Positions 8,101 to 15,853 of a stretch of 64,000 nucleotides of DNA are shown piece after piece. The notes below the pieces were generated by a model. It had not been told where the DNA came from. It ran no database searches and was given only the letters and a program-made list of their open reading frames with translations. Origin of the DNA: an uncultured Bacteroidales bacterium (GTDB lineage Bacteria > Bacteroidota > Bacteroidia > Bacteroidales > Paludibacteraceae); contig CAMNCW010000036.1 in NCBI GenBank assembly GCA_946534715.1, positions 1-64,000 on the forward strand. Reading direction: 5' to 3'. The stretch's first letter is position 1. The number at the start of each line of letters is the position of its first letter. The position numbers and the translations under genes are program-made.

Positions 8101-11100
8101 GAGTTGCGTACACCGATCATGATCGTCGTCACTTCCTCCAAGGTCGGGTTACCGAGCACCGTGATCTTGTTCTGCGGCTTGCCCGAGGCCTCGTCGTAGA
8201 TGACGTAAGGAATAGTGTTGCTCACACCCTCGTTGCCCGCGCGTTTGGCTTTGTTTCGCGCTATCTTCGCGTCCGTCAGCACTTTGAGTGCAAAGTCGAA
8301 CATGTTCTCTTTCGGCCAAACGATCTCGCGGTCTGCGGCGGAGTTGTTATTGTATTGACCCGGCTGTGTCAGCACAAGCGGGATCTCATATTCGTAGTAG
8401 TTGTTGCGCAAGTCGGCTCCCAAACGGATGAAACAGCTCAAATCGCCGTCTTTCAGCTCGGGGTCAATGCTGCTCATCTGCTCCGCGTGGACGAACATCT
8501 GCAGGTTTTTGTATTGACGCATGTCGTAGCCGGTGTTCTTGTACATCGCACGTGCATCGCGCGGACTGAGGTTCATCACGCGCAACACCATAGCCTGCTC
8601 GTTCTGCGCGATGAGTTGTGCCTGACCCGGGTCGGTCTGACGGCTCACGCCCGGAGGTAACACGTAGTTGATCGGAGTACGGGTGTTGTTCTCCTCTATA
8701 TTGACGGTCTGTACGTCTATCTGCGCTCCGGTGTTGACGGCTACGCCCACAGGCGCCAAGTCGCGCGTGTACTGACGCCAGTCGCCACGTACCAGATCCA
8801 TCGTCGCAAAACGAAGGTGCGTCTCTTTCTCAAAGCCTGTCAGGTATATACGCATGAAGCGGATCGACTTCCAGTTGCGGATCGAACCCACACGCTGCAT
8901 GTTCGCACTGTCGCCGCGGAGAGGTATCTTGAACTGATACCATGTCACTTCCTGCGTCTCGCCGTTACGAAGGGTCACGCGGCGCACTTTCTTTTCCGTG
9001 ATGTGCTGGCGGCCGACCTCCATCATGTCCGGACGGAGGATCACTTTGTATTGATAGTATTTCTCGTATTCGTTGAGGGTGTTGTCTTGGTTGATATCCT
9101 CTATATCCGGGGTCATGGTAGCTGCCGTTCCGTAACTCTCGGTCTGCTGCTCCGATGCCGGCGAGTTGCCTTCCGTTCCGTTGAAGTGCTTGTAGCGGTT
9201 CAGAATGCTTACCTGCTCCTGGTCGAAGTCCGTGCCGCGGTAATAGTGGTAGTTATCGCCGGCAGGGTCGTTAAGCGGCGAGAAACGGTCGTTCTCCCAT
9301 TGTGCGAGTACTGAACTGTTCACTTTGCTCCGCAACTCATCTACATACGTCTTGTATGCCGGCCAGTTCTGCTCTTGCGTCGTACTCAGTCCGTTCAGAC
9401 CCACATCCTGCAAAGCCCGCGCACCTGCCTCGTTGCTGAACGCCACTACCGTACTGTTCGTACGCGGCGTGTAACCCCATACCGTCGAATCGATGCGGCC
9501 TTGGTCTGCGGCGCTCACGGGCAAACCGTGCTCGAAGCTCTTCTTGCCGTCGCGTAAGATATCTTCGCTCACATCACCGAGGTTGAAATACAACTCGCCT
9601 TCGTACCCGTCGGGGTTCGTCAGACCCGGATCCATCAACCAGAACTGGATATACTCGATATTCGCTTTTTCGAAGTCCGTGTTGTCCAACTTGCGCATGA
9701 TACCAGCCCAGCGTTTCTTCGGGTTCGTCAACTGACCCTCGCTGTTGATCTCGCTGGCGCTGACGTTATACTGACCGCGCTCGGTGGGGTAGTATGCTAA
9801 GTTCAGTACGGACAGCTTCGTGTCCACGTTGCTGGCTTCCTGACGGTTCGGATAAATCTCTTCCTGATAAACGATACGCGTGCGGTGGTCGCTCAAGGCC
9901 GCTAAGTCATTACGGATGTGGTCCGGCGTGTTCGTCTGCGGGAAACCGAAGATAGGATCGACGGCGAACCATGCCATGTGAGCACGGTTCTTGTTGTAAC
10001 TCGTCTGGTTGATATCTTTGGATTCGGCAAAGACCGTCGGAGTTGCCGCTAAATACCAGTAACTGGGGTAGTGGACGTCGATGTTCGTCGTCGTGGCCTC
10101 AAAATCGTCGATATACGCCGTTCCTACTTTGCCCACATCGCCCGTATGGCCCGGAATGAGGTGCGCAAACTCTGCGTTCAAAGAGAACGTGGAAGGAGCG
10201 GTGGCGGTGATCCAGGGGATCTTGTCTATCGCGTTCGTTAACCATTGCATCTCCGTCTTCCAACTGCCGTTGAGACCCCATATCGTGTTCGCTAACGGCT
10301 CTGAACCCGTGGTCACTTTCGTCGTCAGAGGACGTTCGCGTAAGTGCATGATCGTACCGCCGAGAACAAAGTCTTTGGTGAACTCGTACTCCATATGGGC
10401 GCCGAAAAGGGACTTGCGTTGCATCGAGAACGTCGATTGGTTTTCCAATTTCACATCCACGTTCGTTCCTGACTCCAAGATCGAGCTGTTGAGAATGGTC
10501 ACGGTTCCCATCGTGTAATCGACCGTGTAGTCCACGTTCTCCACGAGGGTCGCACCGCCGGCGGTTACCGTCACAGAACCGCGAGGCACGTTCATCGCAC
10601 CCAAACGGATCTCGCTTCCGTTCGTGCCTTTGTATTTACCGGTCAGGTGGAATTTGTTCTTCTCGCTCAACTCCTGCGCGATGACCAAAGTCGAGTCGTA
10701 CAACTCCGGGAAGCAGTATTTGGCTACTAACCGCGGGTCATTGCCTAAACTCTTTGCCAGGTGACTGCCGAATGGCTCCAATACCGGGAAGATGATGCGG
10801 CCGTTCGAGGCATACACCGTCAGACCCTCTAACCAGTCGAACCGGCCATCAGGACTCGCGTTGTGCTTCTGGTCCAAACGGTCTAAGTTCATCACGCGGA
10901 TCAGCTGTTTGCCGTTGATCGGACCTTCGTTCAGGTATTGTACATCCGTTCCCACCGAGTCGTTTCGGTATGTCACGTATAACTCGAATTTCTCTTGATT
11001 GATGCTGGTCGCGCCTAACGAATAGATGTTTTTCATCATCAGGTCCCATGTGCCGCGGCCTTTCTTACCCGGCGCGTTGGTCGTGCTTTTCAGCATCTTC

Positions 11101-12812
11101 AGAGCCAGGGTCGCCGAACGGTTCTGATCTGCCGGAGAGGAATAGAGCGTATCTACCACCTGGTCGGTCGAGAACTCACCCACTTGGTAAACTTGACCGT
11201 TGTACGTAAATTCATAGGCTACCGCCAACACCTCGTCTTGGTTCAGCGCGCTCTTCAAAGAAATGTAACCCAACGCGGGATTAAGCGTATATTCGCTGCT
11301 GGAGAGCAGACGTGCTGACTCGATCTTGTCGAAATCCACACCGCCTTCCATGCCGTTCAGACCTTCCAATACCGAACTGGTCTGCTGGATGTCGCGGAAG
11401 GGAGTGCCTTGAATGACGCCGTAAAGGGTGTTGGCGTTGTTATCGGGGATCACATTCGCCGCGCTGCTCCAGGCGCTGTTCTGTACGTGCTCGCTGTTTT
11501 CACCTAAGTCCGCAAAAGCCACGATGTTACGTGCCTGGTCATAGTTACCGCGTTTGTTCGTGATCCACACCTCGATCTTGTTGATCTTCACGCCGCTCGC
11601 TACATATGGAACGGAAGCCATCGCCTCTTCGTAATGGTCGCGGAAGAAATGACCGAGGAAGAAGTGCCGGTTCTCGTCGTAACTGTCGCCGCTGATGTCG
11701 AAGCGCGTCATCTGTGCACCGCCTTTGCTGCTTACCGTCTGAGCCTCGCTGTTCTGCTGGCTGATCAACGCCTGAATGCGGAATTTGCCGAACTTCAGAT
11801 TCGTCTTGATACCGAAAAGCGCCTTACTGCCTCGAATCAACGAACTCGGCAAATCCAACGACACGTTTCCGGCTTCGATGCTCTGGATGATGTCGTCCTC
11901 TTCACCTTTGTAGTTCAACTTCAGGTTCTGCTGGTCAAACGAGAACGACGCCTCCGTGTTGTACGAAAGGTTGAAATTCAACTTCTGTCCGACCTTACCT
12001 TGAATGCTGGCTTGGATCTTCTCGTCAAAATCGAAGATGTTGTTGTTTCTCGCCCGGCGCGTCAGAGAGGGATTGTCGATGTACTGGTGTTTGAAGCCCA
12101 ATAACAACTCGGCGCTTCCTTGCATCTTCAGTTGTACACCGCCCGGACCGAACACTTTGTCTGCCGGACCGATGTTGAACTTCATGTCCGTGATGTCGAA
12201 CTTCTTCTCGTTGTTATGCTCCACTTCGCCGATCTTCTGTTGCCAGTACTGATGCATGATCTGCCGCTCCGCGTAGTGGTTGTACTCGTCTTGCGTCAGC
12301 ATGTACGGCGTCGTGATGTCCGTGTCGCCCATTTTCGTGCGGAGCACATAAGTACCCGTCTCCGGCTGATACTCCACCGTCGTGGTGATGTTGTCCGGAT
12401 CCCGCAGGTCCATCGAACTCTTCGGACTGCTTAACTCGCCGAAGTTCTGAGCGCCTAATTGTTTCACTTTGGTCGGAGCCCAGTAACTGCTGTCGGTCTC
12501 CGTCACGAAATCCGCTGCCTCTTCCGGCGTCAGAGCCGTTGTACTCACGCTGTCTTCGCTGTTAGCCTGTTCATAGGCTCTCTTACGCCGTTCCTCACGC
12601 GCTTTGCGGGCTTCCTCTCGCTTCGCCTCTTCCTCCGCCTTACGCGCTTTCTCTGCCTCTTTCGCCGCTTTCTCCGCCTCTTTCTGAGCCTTCTCTTCCG
12701 CTATCAGCTCCTTCAGGCTCTTTCCCTTGCTCTGTGCGGCTACACCCGTGGACAACACAGGCATCCACAGCAACAGACTAACCAATATGATATGAAAAAA
12801 TCTATGTCTCAA
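5148..12812 (-). CDS. sprA: Cell-surface protein SprA, T9SS outer-membrane translocon
   Basis: At 2554 residues this is by far the largest gene. SprA forms the giant beta-barrel through which type IX secretion substrates cross the outer membrane, and is required for gliding in flavobacteria. The N-terminus is a signal peptide (hydrophobic ILVSLLLWMPVL, cleavage near VAAQ), then an unusual K/E/A/R-rich charged segment (residues about 30-90) before the conserved SprA body; typical motifs include YIDDFEA and a barrel-type C-terminus. Gene order ruvA-sprA is conserved in Bacteroidales. No ATG is available near the signal peptide, so the start is a TTG at 12812 at the edge of a heptad array. No internal repeat element was seen despite its length. 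Confidence 0.95.
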   Translation of the reverse strand: MRHRFFHIILVSLLLWMPVLSTGVAAQSKGKSLKELIAEEKAQKEAEKAAKEAEKARKAEEEAKREEARKAREERRKRAYEQANSEDSVSTTALTPEEAADFVTETDSSYWAPTKVKQLGAQNFGELSSPKSSMDLRDPDNITTTVEYQPETGTYVLRTKMGDTDITTPYMLTQDEYNHYAERQIMHQYWQQKIGEVEHNNEKKFDITDMKFNIGPADKVFGPGGVQLKMQGSAELLLGFKHQYIDNPSLTRRARNNNIFDFDEKIQASIQGKVGQKLNFNLSYNTEASFSFDQQNLKLNYKGEEDDIIQSIEAGNVSLDLPSSLIRGSKALFGIKTNLKFGKFRIQALISQQNSEAQTVSSKGGAQMTRFDISGDSYDENRHFFLGHFFRDHYEEAMASVPYVASGVKINKIEVWITNKRGNYDQARNIVAFADLGENSEHVQNSAWSSAANVIPDNNANTLYGVIQGTPFRDIQQTSSVLEGLNGMEGGVDFDKIESARLLSSSEYTLNPALGYISLKSALNQDEVLAVAYEFTYNGQVYQVGEFSTDQVVDTLYSSPADQNRSATLALKMLKSTTNAPGKKGRGTWDLMMKNIYSLGATSINQEKFELYVTYRNDSVGTDVQYLNEGPINGKQLIRVMNLDRLDQKHNASPDGRFDWLEGLTVYASNGRIIFPVLEPFGSHLAKSLGNDPRLVAKYCFPELYDSTLVIAQELSEKNKFHLTGKYKGTNGSEIRLGAMNVPRGSVTVTAGGATLVENVDYTVDYTMGTVTILNSSILESGTNVDVKLENQSTFSMQRKSLFGAHMEYEFTKDFVLGGTIMHLRERPLTTKVTTGSEPLANTIWGLNGSWKTEMQWLTNAIDKIPWITATAPSTFSLNAEFAHLIPGHTGDVGKVGTAYIDDFEATTTNIDVHYPSYWYLAATPTVFAESKDINQTSYNKNRAHMAWFAVDPIFGFPQTNTPDHIRNDLAALSDHRTRIVYQEEIYPNRQEASNVDTKLSVLNLAYYPTERGQYNVSASEINSEGQLTNPKKRWAGIMRKLDNTDFEKANIEYIQFWLMDPGLTNPDGYEGELYFNLGDVSEDILRDGKKSFEHGLPVSAADQGRIDSTVWGYTPRTNSTVVAFSNEAGARALQDVGLNGLSTTQEQNWPAYKTYVDELRSKVNSSVLAQWENDRFSPLNDPAGDNYHYYRGTDFDQEQVSILNRYKHFNGTEGNSPASEQQTESYGTAATMTPDIEDINQDNTLNEYEKYYQYKVILRPDMMEVGRQHITEKKVRRVTLRNGETQEVTWYQFKIPLRGDSANMQRVGSIRNWKSIRFMRIYLTGFEKETHLRFATMDLVRGDWRQYTRDLAPVGVAVNTGAQIDVQTVNIEENNTRTPINYVLPPGVSRQTDPGQAQLIAQNEQAMVLRVMNLSPRDARAMYKNTGYDMRQYKNLQMFVHAEQMSSIDPELKDGDLSCFIRLGADLRNNYYEYEIPLVLTQPGQYNNNSAADREIVWPKENMFDFALKVLTDAKIARNKAKRAGNEGVSNTIPYVIYDEASGKPQNKITVLGNPTLEEVTTIMIGVRNSGQHDASGEIWVNELRLSQFNEQGGVAAMANAALAVSDIAQVNVAGRLETAGYGSIESNVLDRNLDNFYQLSVSGAIEAGRLFPEQAKIQLPIYASYSNETTSPDYDPLDTDVKLAETLNTFNTKREKDSIKTRSNTVHESTSFSVSNMKVNIHSKKKDMFYDPANFSISASYNKQNEHSPEMEKNITTDHKGSFQYSYSFNPKPWEPFAKVEKVQKVKFLKEMNFYYLPQSWAFSTNMHRTFSHMKMRDLAGVSAEAMDLTFSKDFTWDRNVDIKYDLTKNMKFSFQSAMNAIIDEGKYTPEILKSGYFDEQFNHDKYEAWKDTIQRSLAKFGSPYTYQQVFTASWNVPFNRIPGLDALTANASYNANYNWTRTASTTNGVNRGNTVTSLQTWQVDGTINFETWYGKSKYWKSMTQRYTGRGARRNFRPKTYTQTVALHKGEAVEITHRLNSELLTVTVADSTGKSIPVHFSPSGNTKITMTPKADCASATVTVTTRDPNERTPAQVAGDMFAYVGTMFRRLQVTYRETNSMTMPGFMPEAGFMGQRKTNGVYAPGFDFAFGFIRNDILERAKRYQWLSSDTTIVQPATRAHTSDFDIKVTMEPLPGLKIQLNGKRYMAESNSIIYSYDHLQENITGSFNITQVAIGTMFKRVGRQEENFNNEAFNTFIANRAILTDRVQGQYTGTVLPTVGFMSNIPAGTVYDPSKHGKVNRNSADVLVPAFLAAYTGRDPNRVSLNPFLGFLSILPNWSVTYDGLGKLPWMKDHFKSVTLTHAYTCKYAIGSFGSYSTWVGSESANRQIGFVRDVTTDTPRPSSAFDISNVTITEAFSPLIGVNMTMKNSMNLKAEYRKQRNLALNVTSVQLTEGHTSEFVIGGGYTIKNLSFITKNKDGAQKKVSNDLKLQVDISYKDVKMLLRKVEEGITQASSGNKVLGIKISADYVLSQKINLQLFYDHQGTTPLISSSYPVKSDNIGINIKLMLTR

Positions 12813-12815
12813 TTT

Positions 12816-12843
12816 GTAATTTCTAATTTTTAATTTTTAATTT
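12816..12843 (-). repeat. Heptad leader array of sprA
   Basis: Four units GTAATTT, CTAATTT, TTAATTT, TTAATTT (on +) exactly fill the gap between the ruvA stop (12844) and the sprA TTG start region. Confidence 0.88.
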
Positions 12844-13449
12844 CTATAGCATCTTCAATGCCTCTCGGATCACGGCCTCTACTTTCATACTCGGGTCGTT
12901 CTTCAATATCTTATCTACCGCTTTCGCGCTCGCTGCACTTGCAAATCCAAGCATCGTCAATGCGCTCACGGCCTCGGCTTTGACGCCGCTGTCGGCCTCT
13001 ACGTCTAACATCGGAATCTCCGTCGGGTCGCCGCCCAAATCAAGTTTGATTGCTTTGTCTTTCAGATCCACGATGATACGTTGGGCGGTCTTCGGACCTA
13101 AACCTTTCACTTTCGACATCGCTTTCGCATTGCCCGTTGCAATTAACATCCGCAACTCGTCGGCGTTAAATGCGCTCATGATCATCCGTGCAGTCGATGC
13201 CCCCACGCCGCTTACCGTCAGCAGTAACTCAAACAACTGCCTCTCTACTTTCGTCACAAAACCATACACCTCATGCGTATCTTCGCGGATAATTTCCGAG
13301 ATAAAGAGTTTCGCCTCTTTCTCTTCTTTTCCCACCAACGCGCTGTATGTCGGCAATGTGATCGCTATTCCGTAACCCACACCCGCTGCTTCTATCACAG
13401 CTTCCGTCGGGTTCAGTTCTGTCAATATTCCTTTTATATATTCTATCAT
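12844..13449 (-). CDS. ruvA: Holliday junction branch migration protein RuvA
   Basis: The 201-residue length is typical. RuvA binds the four-way junction as a tetramer and recruits the RuvB motor in recombinational repair. The OB-fold N-terminus is MIEYIKGILTELNPTEAVIE with GVGYGI; the helix-hairpin-helix motifs are LLTVSGVGASTARMIMSA and VKGLGPKTAQRIIVDLKDK; domain III is at the C-terminus (AVSALTMLGFASAASAKAVD). It is the first gene of the ruvA-sprA unit, with its own promoter about 135 bp upstream. Confidence 0.97.
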   Translation of the reverse strand: MIEYIKGILTELNPTEAVIEAAGVGYGIAITLPTYSALVGKEEKEAKLFISEIIREDTHEVYGFVTKVERQLFELLLTVSGVGASTARMIMSAFNADELRMLIATGNAKAMSKVKGLGPKTAQRIIVDLKDKAIKLDLGGDPTEIPMLDVEADSGVKAEAVSALTMLGFASAASAKAVDKILKNDPSMKVEAVIREALKML

Positions 13450-13584
13450 ATATGTTGATGTTCCGTTTATCTGTTGAATTCTTTTTTCACAGATGCTGTC
13501 TCATCTGTTGATTTTCTTTTATATTCCTTTTATATATCTTGTCATATATTCTTATTCGTTTTGTATATGTACACAAAAAACGCG

Positions 13585-13616
13585 CAAAGTTACACTTTTT
13601 TTTTCACATACGCAAG
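13585..13616 (-). promoter_or_regulatory. Promoter of ruvA-sprA
   Basis: On the minus strand a -33 TTG, 20-bp spacer and -7 TAACTTTG (13,585-13,592) match the window's promoter pattern, including an A-run in the spacer and GTA before the TTTGC. The implied 5' UTR is about 130 nt and contains a direct repeat (near 13,428-13,455 and 13,519-13,548). Confidence 0.8.
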
Positions 13617-14035
13617 CGCACATGTGTTTTTTTTATAAAAAAGTGCTTTTTTCTTAAATTTTACTACTTTTTGACTGCTTATACTCTCTTTTGACTCAAT
13701 AACTGAACTTTCCCACTTGATCTTTGATCCACGATGCTTTATTTATTTTTCTCGGCTTCTAATCCGCTTGTAATTACGATACATACACGATAGATATACG
13801 ATAGATACACGATAGATATACGTTAGATAAACGATACATTAAGCGACCCTCATGCTACCATCGTCATGCCATCAGGAACATGTGAACTTTGCTCCAAGGA
13901 TTTTTTTTGCTTTTTTGGGGGTCTTTTGGGCTTGTTTTGGACGAAAGAAAATTTTGTTTCTTTTGTTCCCTTCGTGAACGAATTAAACCATTTTTGCCTA
14001 ATTTTTGATAATTTTTGACCAAATAACCAAAAAAA
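13617..14035. other. Divergent intergenic region between ruvA and thiL
   Basis: No convincing gene is present. It holds an inverted copy of the short motif seen at 45-75, the 80-bp 11-base-period repeat, and AT-rich sequence with small hairpins. The minus-strand ORF at 13,850-14,083 has no ribosomal or compositional support. Confidence 0.6.
13761..13840. repeat. 80-bp repeat with 11-base period, copy 1
   Basis: Six 11-base units of the form nATAnACGATA (13,771-13,836) with a short flank. The 80 bp match 46,669-46,748 at 79 of 80 positions. It lies about 200 bp upstream of the thiL promoter. Confidence 0.93.
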
Positions 14036-14067
14036 TTTGCATATATGCAATTTTTGTTGTATCTTTG
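14036..14067 (+). promoter_or_regulatory. Promoter of thiL
   Basis: TTTG (14,036-14,039), 20-bp spacer and TATCTTTG (14,060-14,067). The -33 region contains the palindrome TTGCATATATGCAA. Confidence 0.85.
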
Positions 14068-14099
14068 TAGCCGAATTGTGCATATACGATTATAAAGCT

Positions 14100-15128
14100 A
14101 TGACAGAAATATCCAAATACGGTGAGTTCGGCTTGATTAAGCACCTCACTAAAGACCTCAAAACGGTGCAACCTTCTACCCAGAAATCCATCGGCGACGA
14201 TTGTGCGGTAATGAATTTCGGGAAAGGACAAAATTCCAAGGAAACGCGTGTGCTGATGACAACAGATATGTTGCTCGAAGGCATCCATTTCAACTTGGAA
14301 TACGTGCCTCTCAAACACCTCGGCTACAAGGCGGCGGTGGTTAATTTCTCGGACATCTACGCCATGAACGGTACGCCGACGCAGATCACCGTCTCGCTCG
14401 GTATCTCCAAGCGTTTCTCCGTAGAAGACATCGAAGCCCTTTACGGCGGTATCCGTCTGGCGTGCGAGCGGTACAACGTAGATTTGGTGGGCGGAGACAC
14501 ATGTGCTTCCATGACCGGTTTGACCATCTCAATCACTTGTCTCGGCGTAGCGAACGACAAAGACATCGTCTATCGTAATGGCGCCAAACTCAATGATCTC
14601 ATCTGCGTCTCCGGAAACCTCGGAACGGCGTATATGGGGCTCCAACTCTTGGAGCGCGAACGTCTCGCAAATGCGGAGCAACCCGACTTCTCCGGCAAAG
14701 AGTATTTGTTGGAGCGCCAACTCAAACCCGAAGCACGCAGAGACATTCTCGAAGCGCTTCACAAAGCCGGTGTCAAACCCACAGCGATGATGGATGTCTC
14801 CGACGGACTTTCGTCCGAACTTCTGCATATTTGCACTCAGTCCAACGTGGGTTGCTGTGTGTATGAGGACAAACTGCCAATTGACTACGAAGCAGCGGCA
14901 CTTGCCGAAGAAATGAACCTCAATATCGTTACTTGCGCCCTCAACGGAGGAGAAGACTACGAACTCCTCTTCACCTGTTCATTGGACGATTACGAGAAAC
15001 TGATCCCCATTGAGGACCTCTATATTATCGGTCACATCACCAAGCCCGAATACGGCTGTAACCTCATCGGCAGAAACGGCGAAGAACTCGCCCTCAAAGC
15101 CCAAGGCTGGAACGCGTTTGAACAATAA
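14100..15128 (+). CDS. thiL: Thiamine-monophosphate kinase
   Basis: ThiL phosphorylates thiamine monophosphate to the active cofactor. The 342-residue protein has the N-terminal GEFGLIKHL, IGDDCAV (about 31-37), TTDMLLEGIHF with catalytic aspartates, DLVGGDT, and the C-terminal GGEDYELLFT, all family signatures (AIR-synthase-like fold). The track start at 14,037 is a TTG lying in the promoter; the ATG at 14,100, about 30 nt after the predicted transcription start, is chosen. The ispD-like gene follows after a heptad array. Confidence 0.96.
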   Translation: MTEISKYGEFGLIKHLTKDLKTVQPSTQKSIGDDCAVMNFGKGQNSKETRVLMTTDMLLEGIHFNLEYVPLKHLGYKAAVVNFSDIYAMNGTPTQITVSLGISKRFSVEDIEALYGGIRLACERYNVDLVGGDTCASMTGLTISITCLGVANDKDIVYRNGAKLNDLICVSGNLGTAYMGLQLLERERLANAEQPDFSGKEYLLERQLKPEARRDILEALHKAGVKPTAMMDVSDGLSSELLHICTQSNVGCCVYEDKLPIDYEAAALAEEMNLNIVTCALNGGEDYELLFTCSLDDYEKLIPIEDLYIIGHITKPEYGCNLIGRNGEELALKAQGWNAFEQ

Positions 15129-15130
15129 CC

Positions 15131-15164
15131 AATTGTAAATTGTGCATTGTGCATTGTGAATTGT
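15131..15164 (+). repeat. Heptad leader array of the ispD-like gene
   Basis: Units AATTGTA, AATTGTG, CATTGTG, CATTGTG, AATTGT run right up to the ATG at 15,165 and begin 3 bp after the thiL stop codon. Confidence 0.9.
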
Positions 15165-15848
15165 ATGTATAACCTCGCGGTCATATTAGCAGGAGGAATA
15201 GGCAGTCGAGTGGGAGGAGAAAAACCGAAGCAACTCTTGCCGTTGGCGGACGGACGCTCTATCTTGGAGCATTCCGTCGATGCCTTCGAAGACTCGCCCT
15301 TCATTGACGAGATAGCGGTTGTCATGCACCCCGATTGGATCAACACCATGGAACAGTTGCGCCAAACCAACACCTGGCATAAACTGTCCCAAATCATCCC
15401 CGGTGGCAAAGAGCGTTGGGAAAGCAGCTACAATGCTATCAAAGCATTCTGTTCTCCCTCCCTTGTGGGGAGGGATGGGGTGGGGTTATTGCTCCACGAT
15501 GCCGCGCGGCCCTTTGTCTCGCAACGTATCATCGCGGATGTCTGCAAAGCCTTGGAAACGCACGAAGCAGTCACGGTTGCAGTTCCGGTTACCGACACCC
15601 TCTACGAGGTACTAAACAACGAAGTACAAGCGGTGAAGAATAGGAGCGGATTTATGCGTGCACAGACACCACAGGCGTTTCACTTGGACGTGATAGCCGC
15701 CGCTTTTGAGGATGCTATACAGAAAGGCTACATCCGTTCCGTGACGGATGACGTAGCAGTCCTCAAAGCCTATAAACCCGAAATACCGGTTTATATCGTT
15801 TCGGGAGACGAGCAGAACCGCAAAATAACCTACAAGGAAGATTTATAG
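15165..15848 (+). CDS. ispD: IspD/TarI-type cytidylyltransferase
   Basis: The 227-residue protein has the nucleotide-binding LAGGIGSRVGGEKPKQLL (residues about 7-24), LLLHDAARPFV (about 107-117) and PVTDTLYEV with RAQTPQAF, the signatures of 2-C-methyl-D-erythritol 4-phosphate cytidylyltransferase. IspD makes CDP-ME in the MEP isoprenoid pathway; the related TarI makes CDP-ribitol, and the polysaccharide-gene context leaves that open. The peptide SPSLVGRDGVGL just before LLLHD is encoded by a G-rich hairpin element inserted in frame. The ATG at 15,165 is preferred over the TTG in the heptad array at 15,147. Confidence 0.8.
   Translation: MYNLAVILAGGIGSRVGGEKPKQLLPLADGRSILEHSVDAFEDSPFIDEIAVVMHPDWINTMEQLRQTNTWHKLSQIIPGGKERWESSYNAIKAFCSPSLVGRDGVGLLLHDAARPFVSQRIIADVCKALETHEAVTVAVPVTDTLYEVLNNEVQAVKNRSGFMRAQTPQAFHLDVIAAAFEDAIQKGYIRSVTDDVAVLKAYKPEIPVYIVSGDEQNRKITYKEDL
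15454..15487 (+). repeat. G-rich hairpin element inside the ispD-like gene
   Basis: 34 bp: CTCCCTCCC-TTGT-GGGGAGGG hairpin plus tail with GGGG-T-GGGG. It reads SPSLVGRDGVG in this frame. It matches the copy in the next gene at 32 of 34 positions, but that copy is read in another frame. Confidence 0.92.
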
Positions 15849-15853
15849 ATAAA

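Noticed and set aside
5388-12833. Many plus-strand ORFs opposite sprA (for example 7980-8660, 8817-9314, 11,634-12,104)
   Set aside because: They are antisense shadows of a long, clearly recognisable gene and show no domain, signal peptide or leader of their own.
13761-13840. CRISPR array
   Set aside because: The 11-base units are contiguous without spacers, and no cas genes are present.
13850-14318. Minus-strand ORFs between ruvA and thiL
   Set aside because: They overlap the thiL promoter or coding region, are lysine/serine-rich without motifs and have no promoter.
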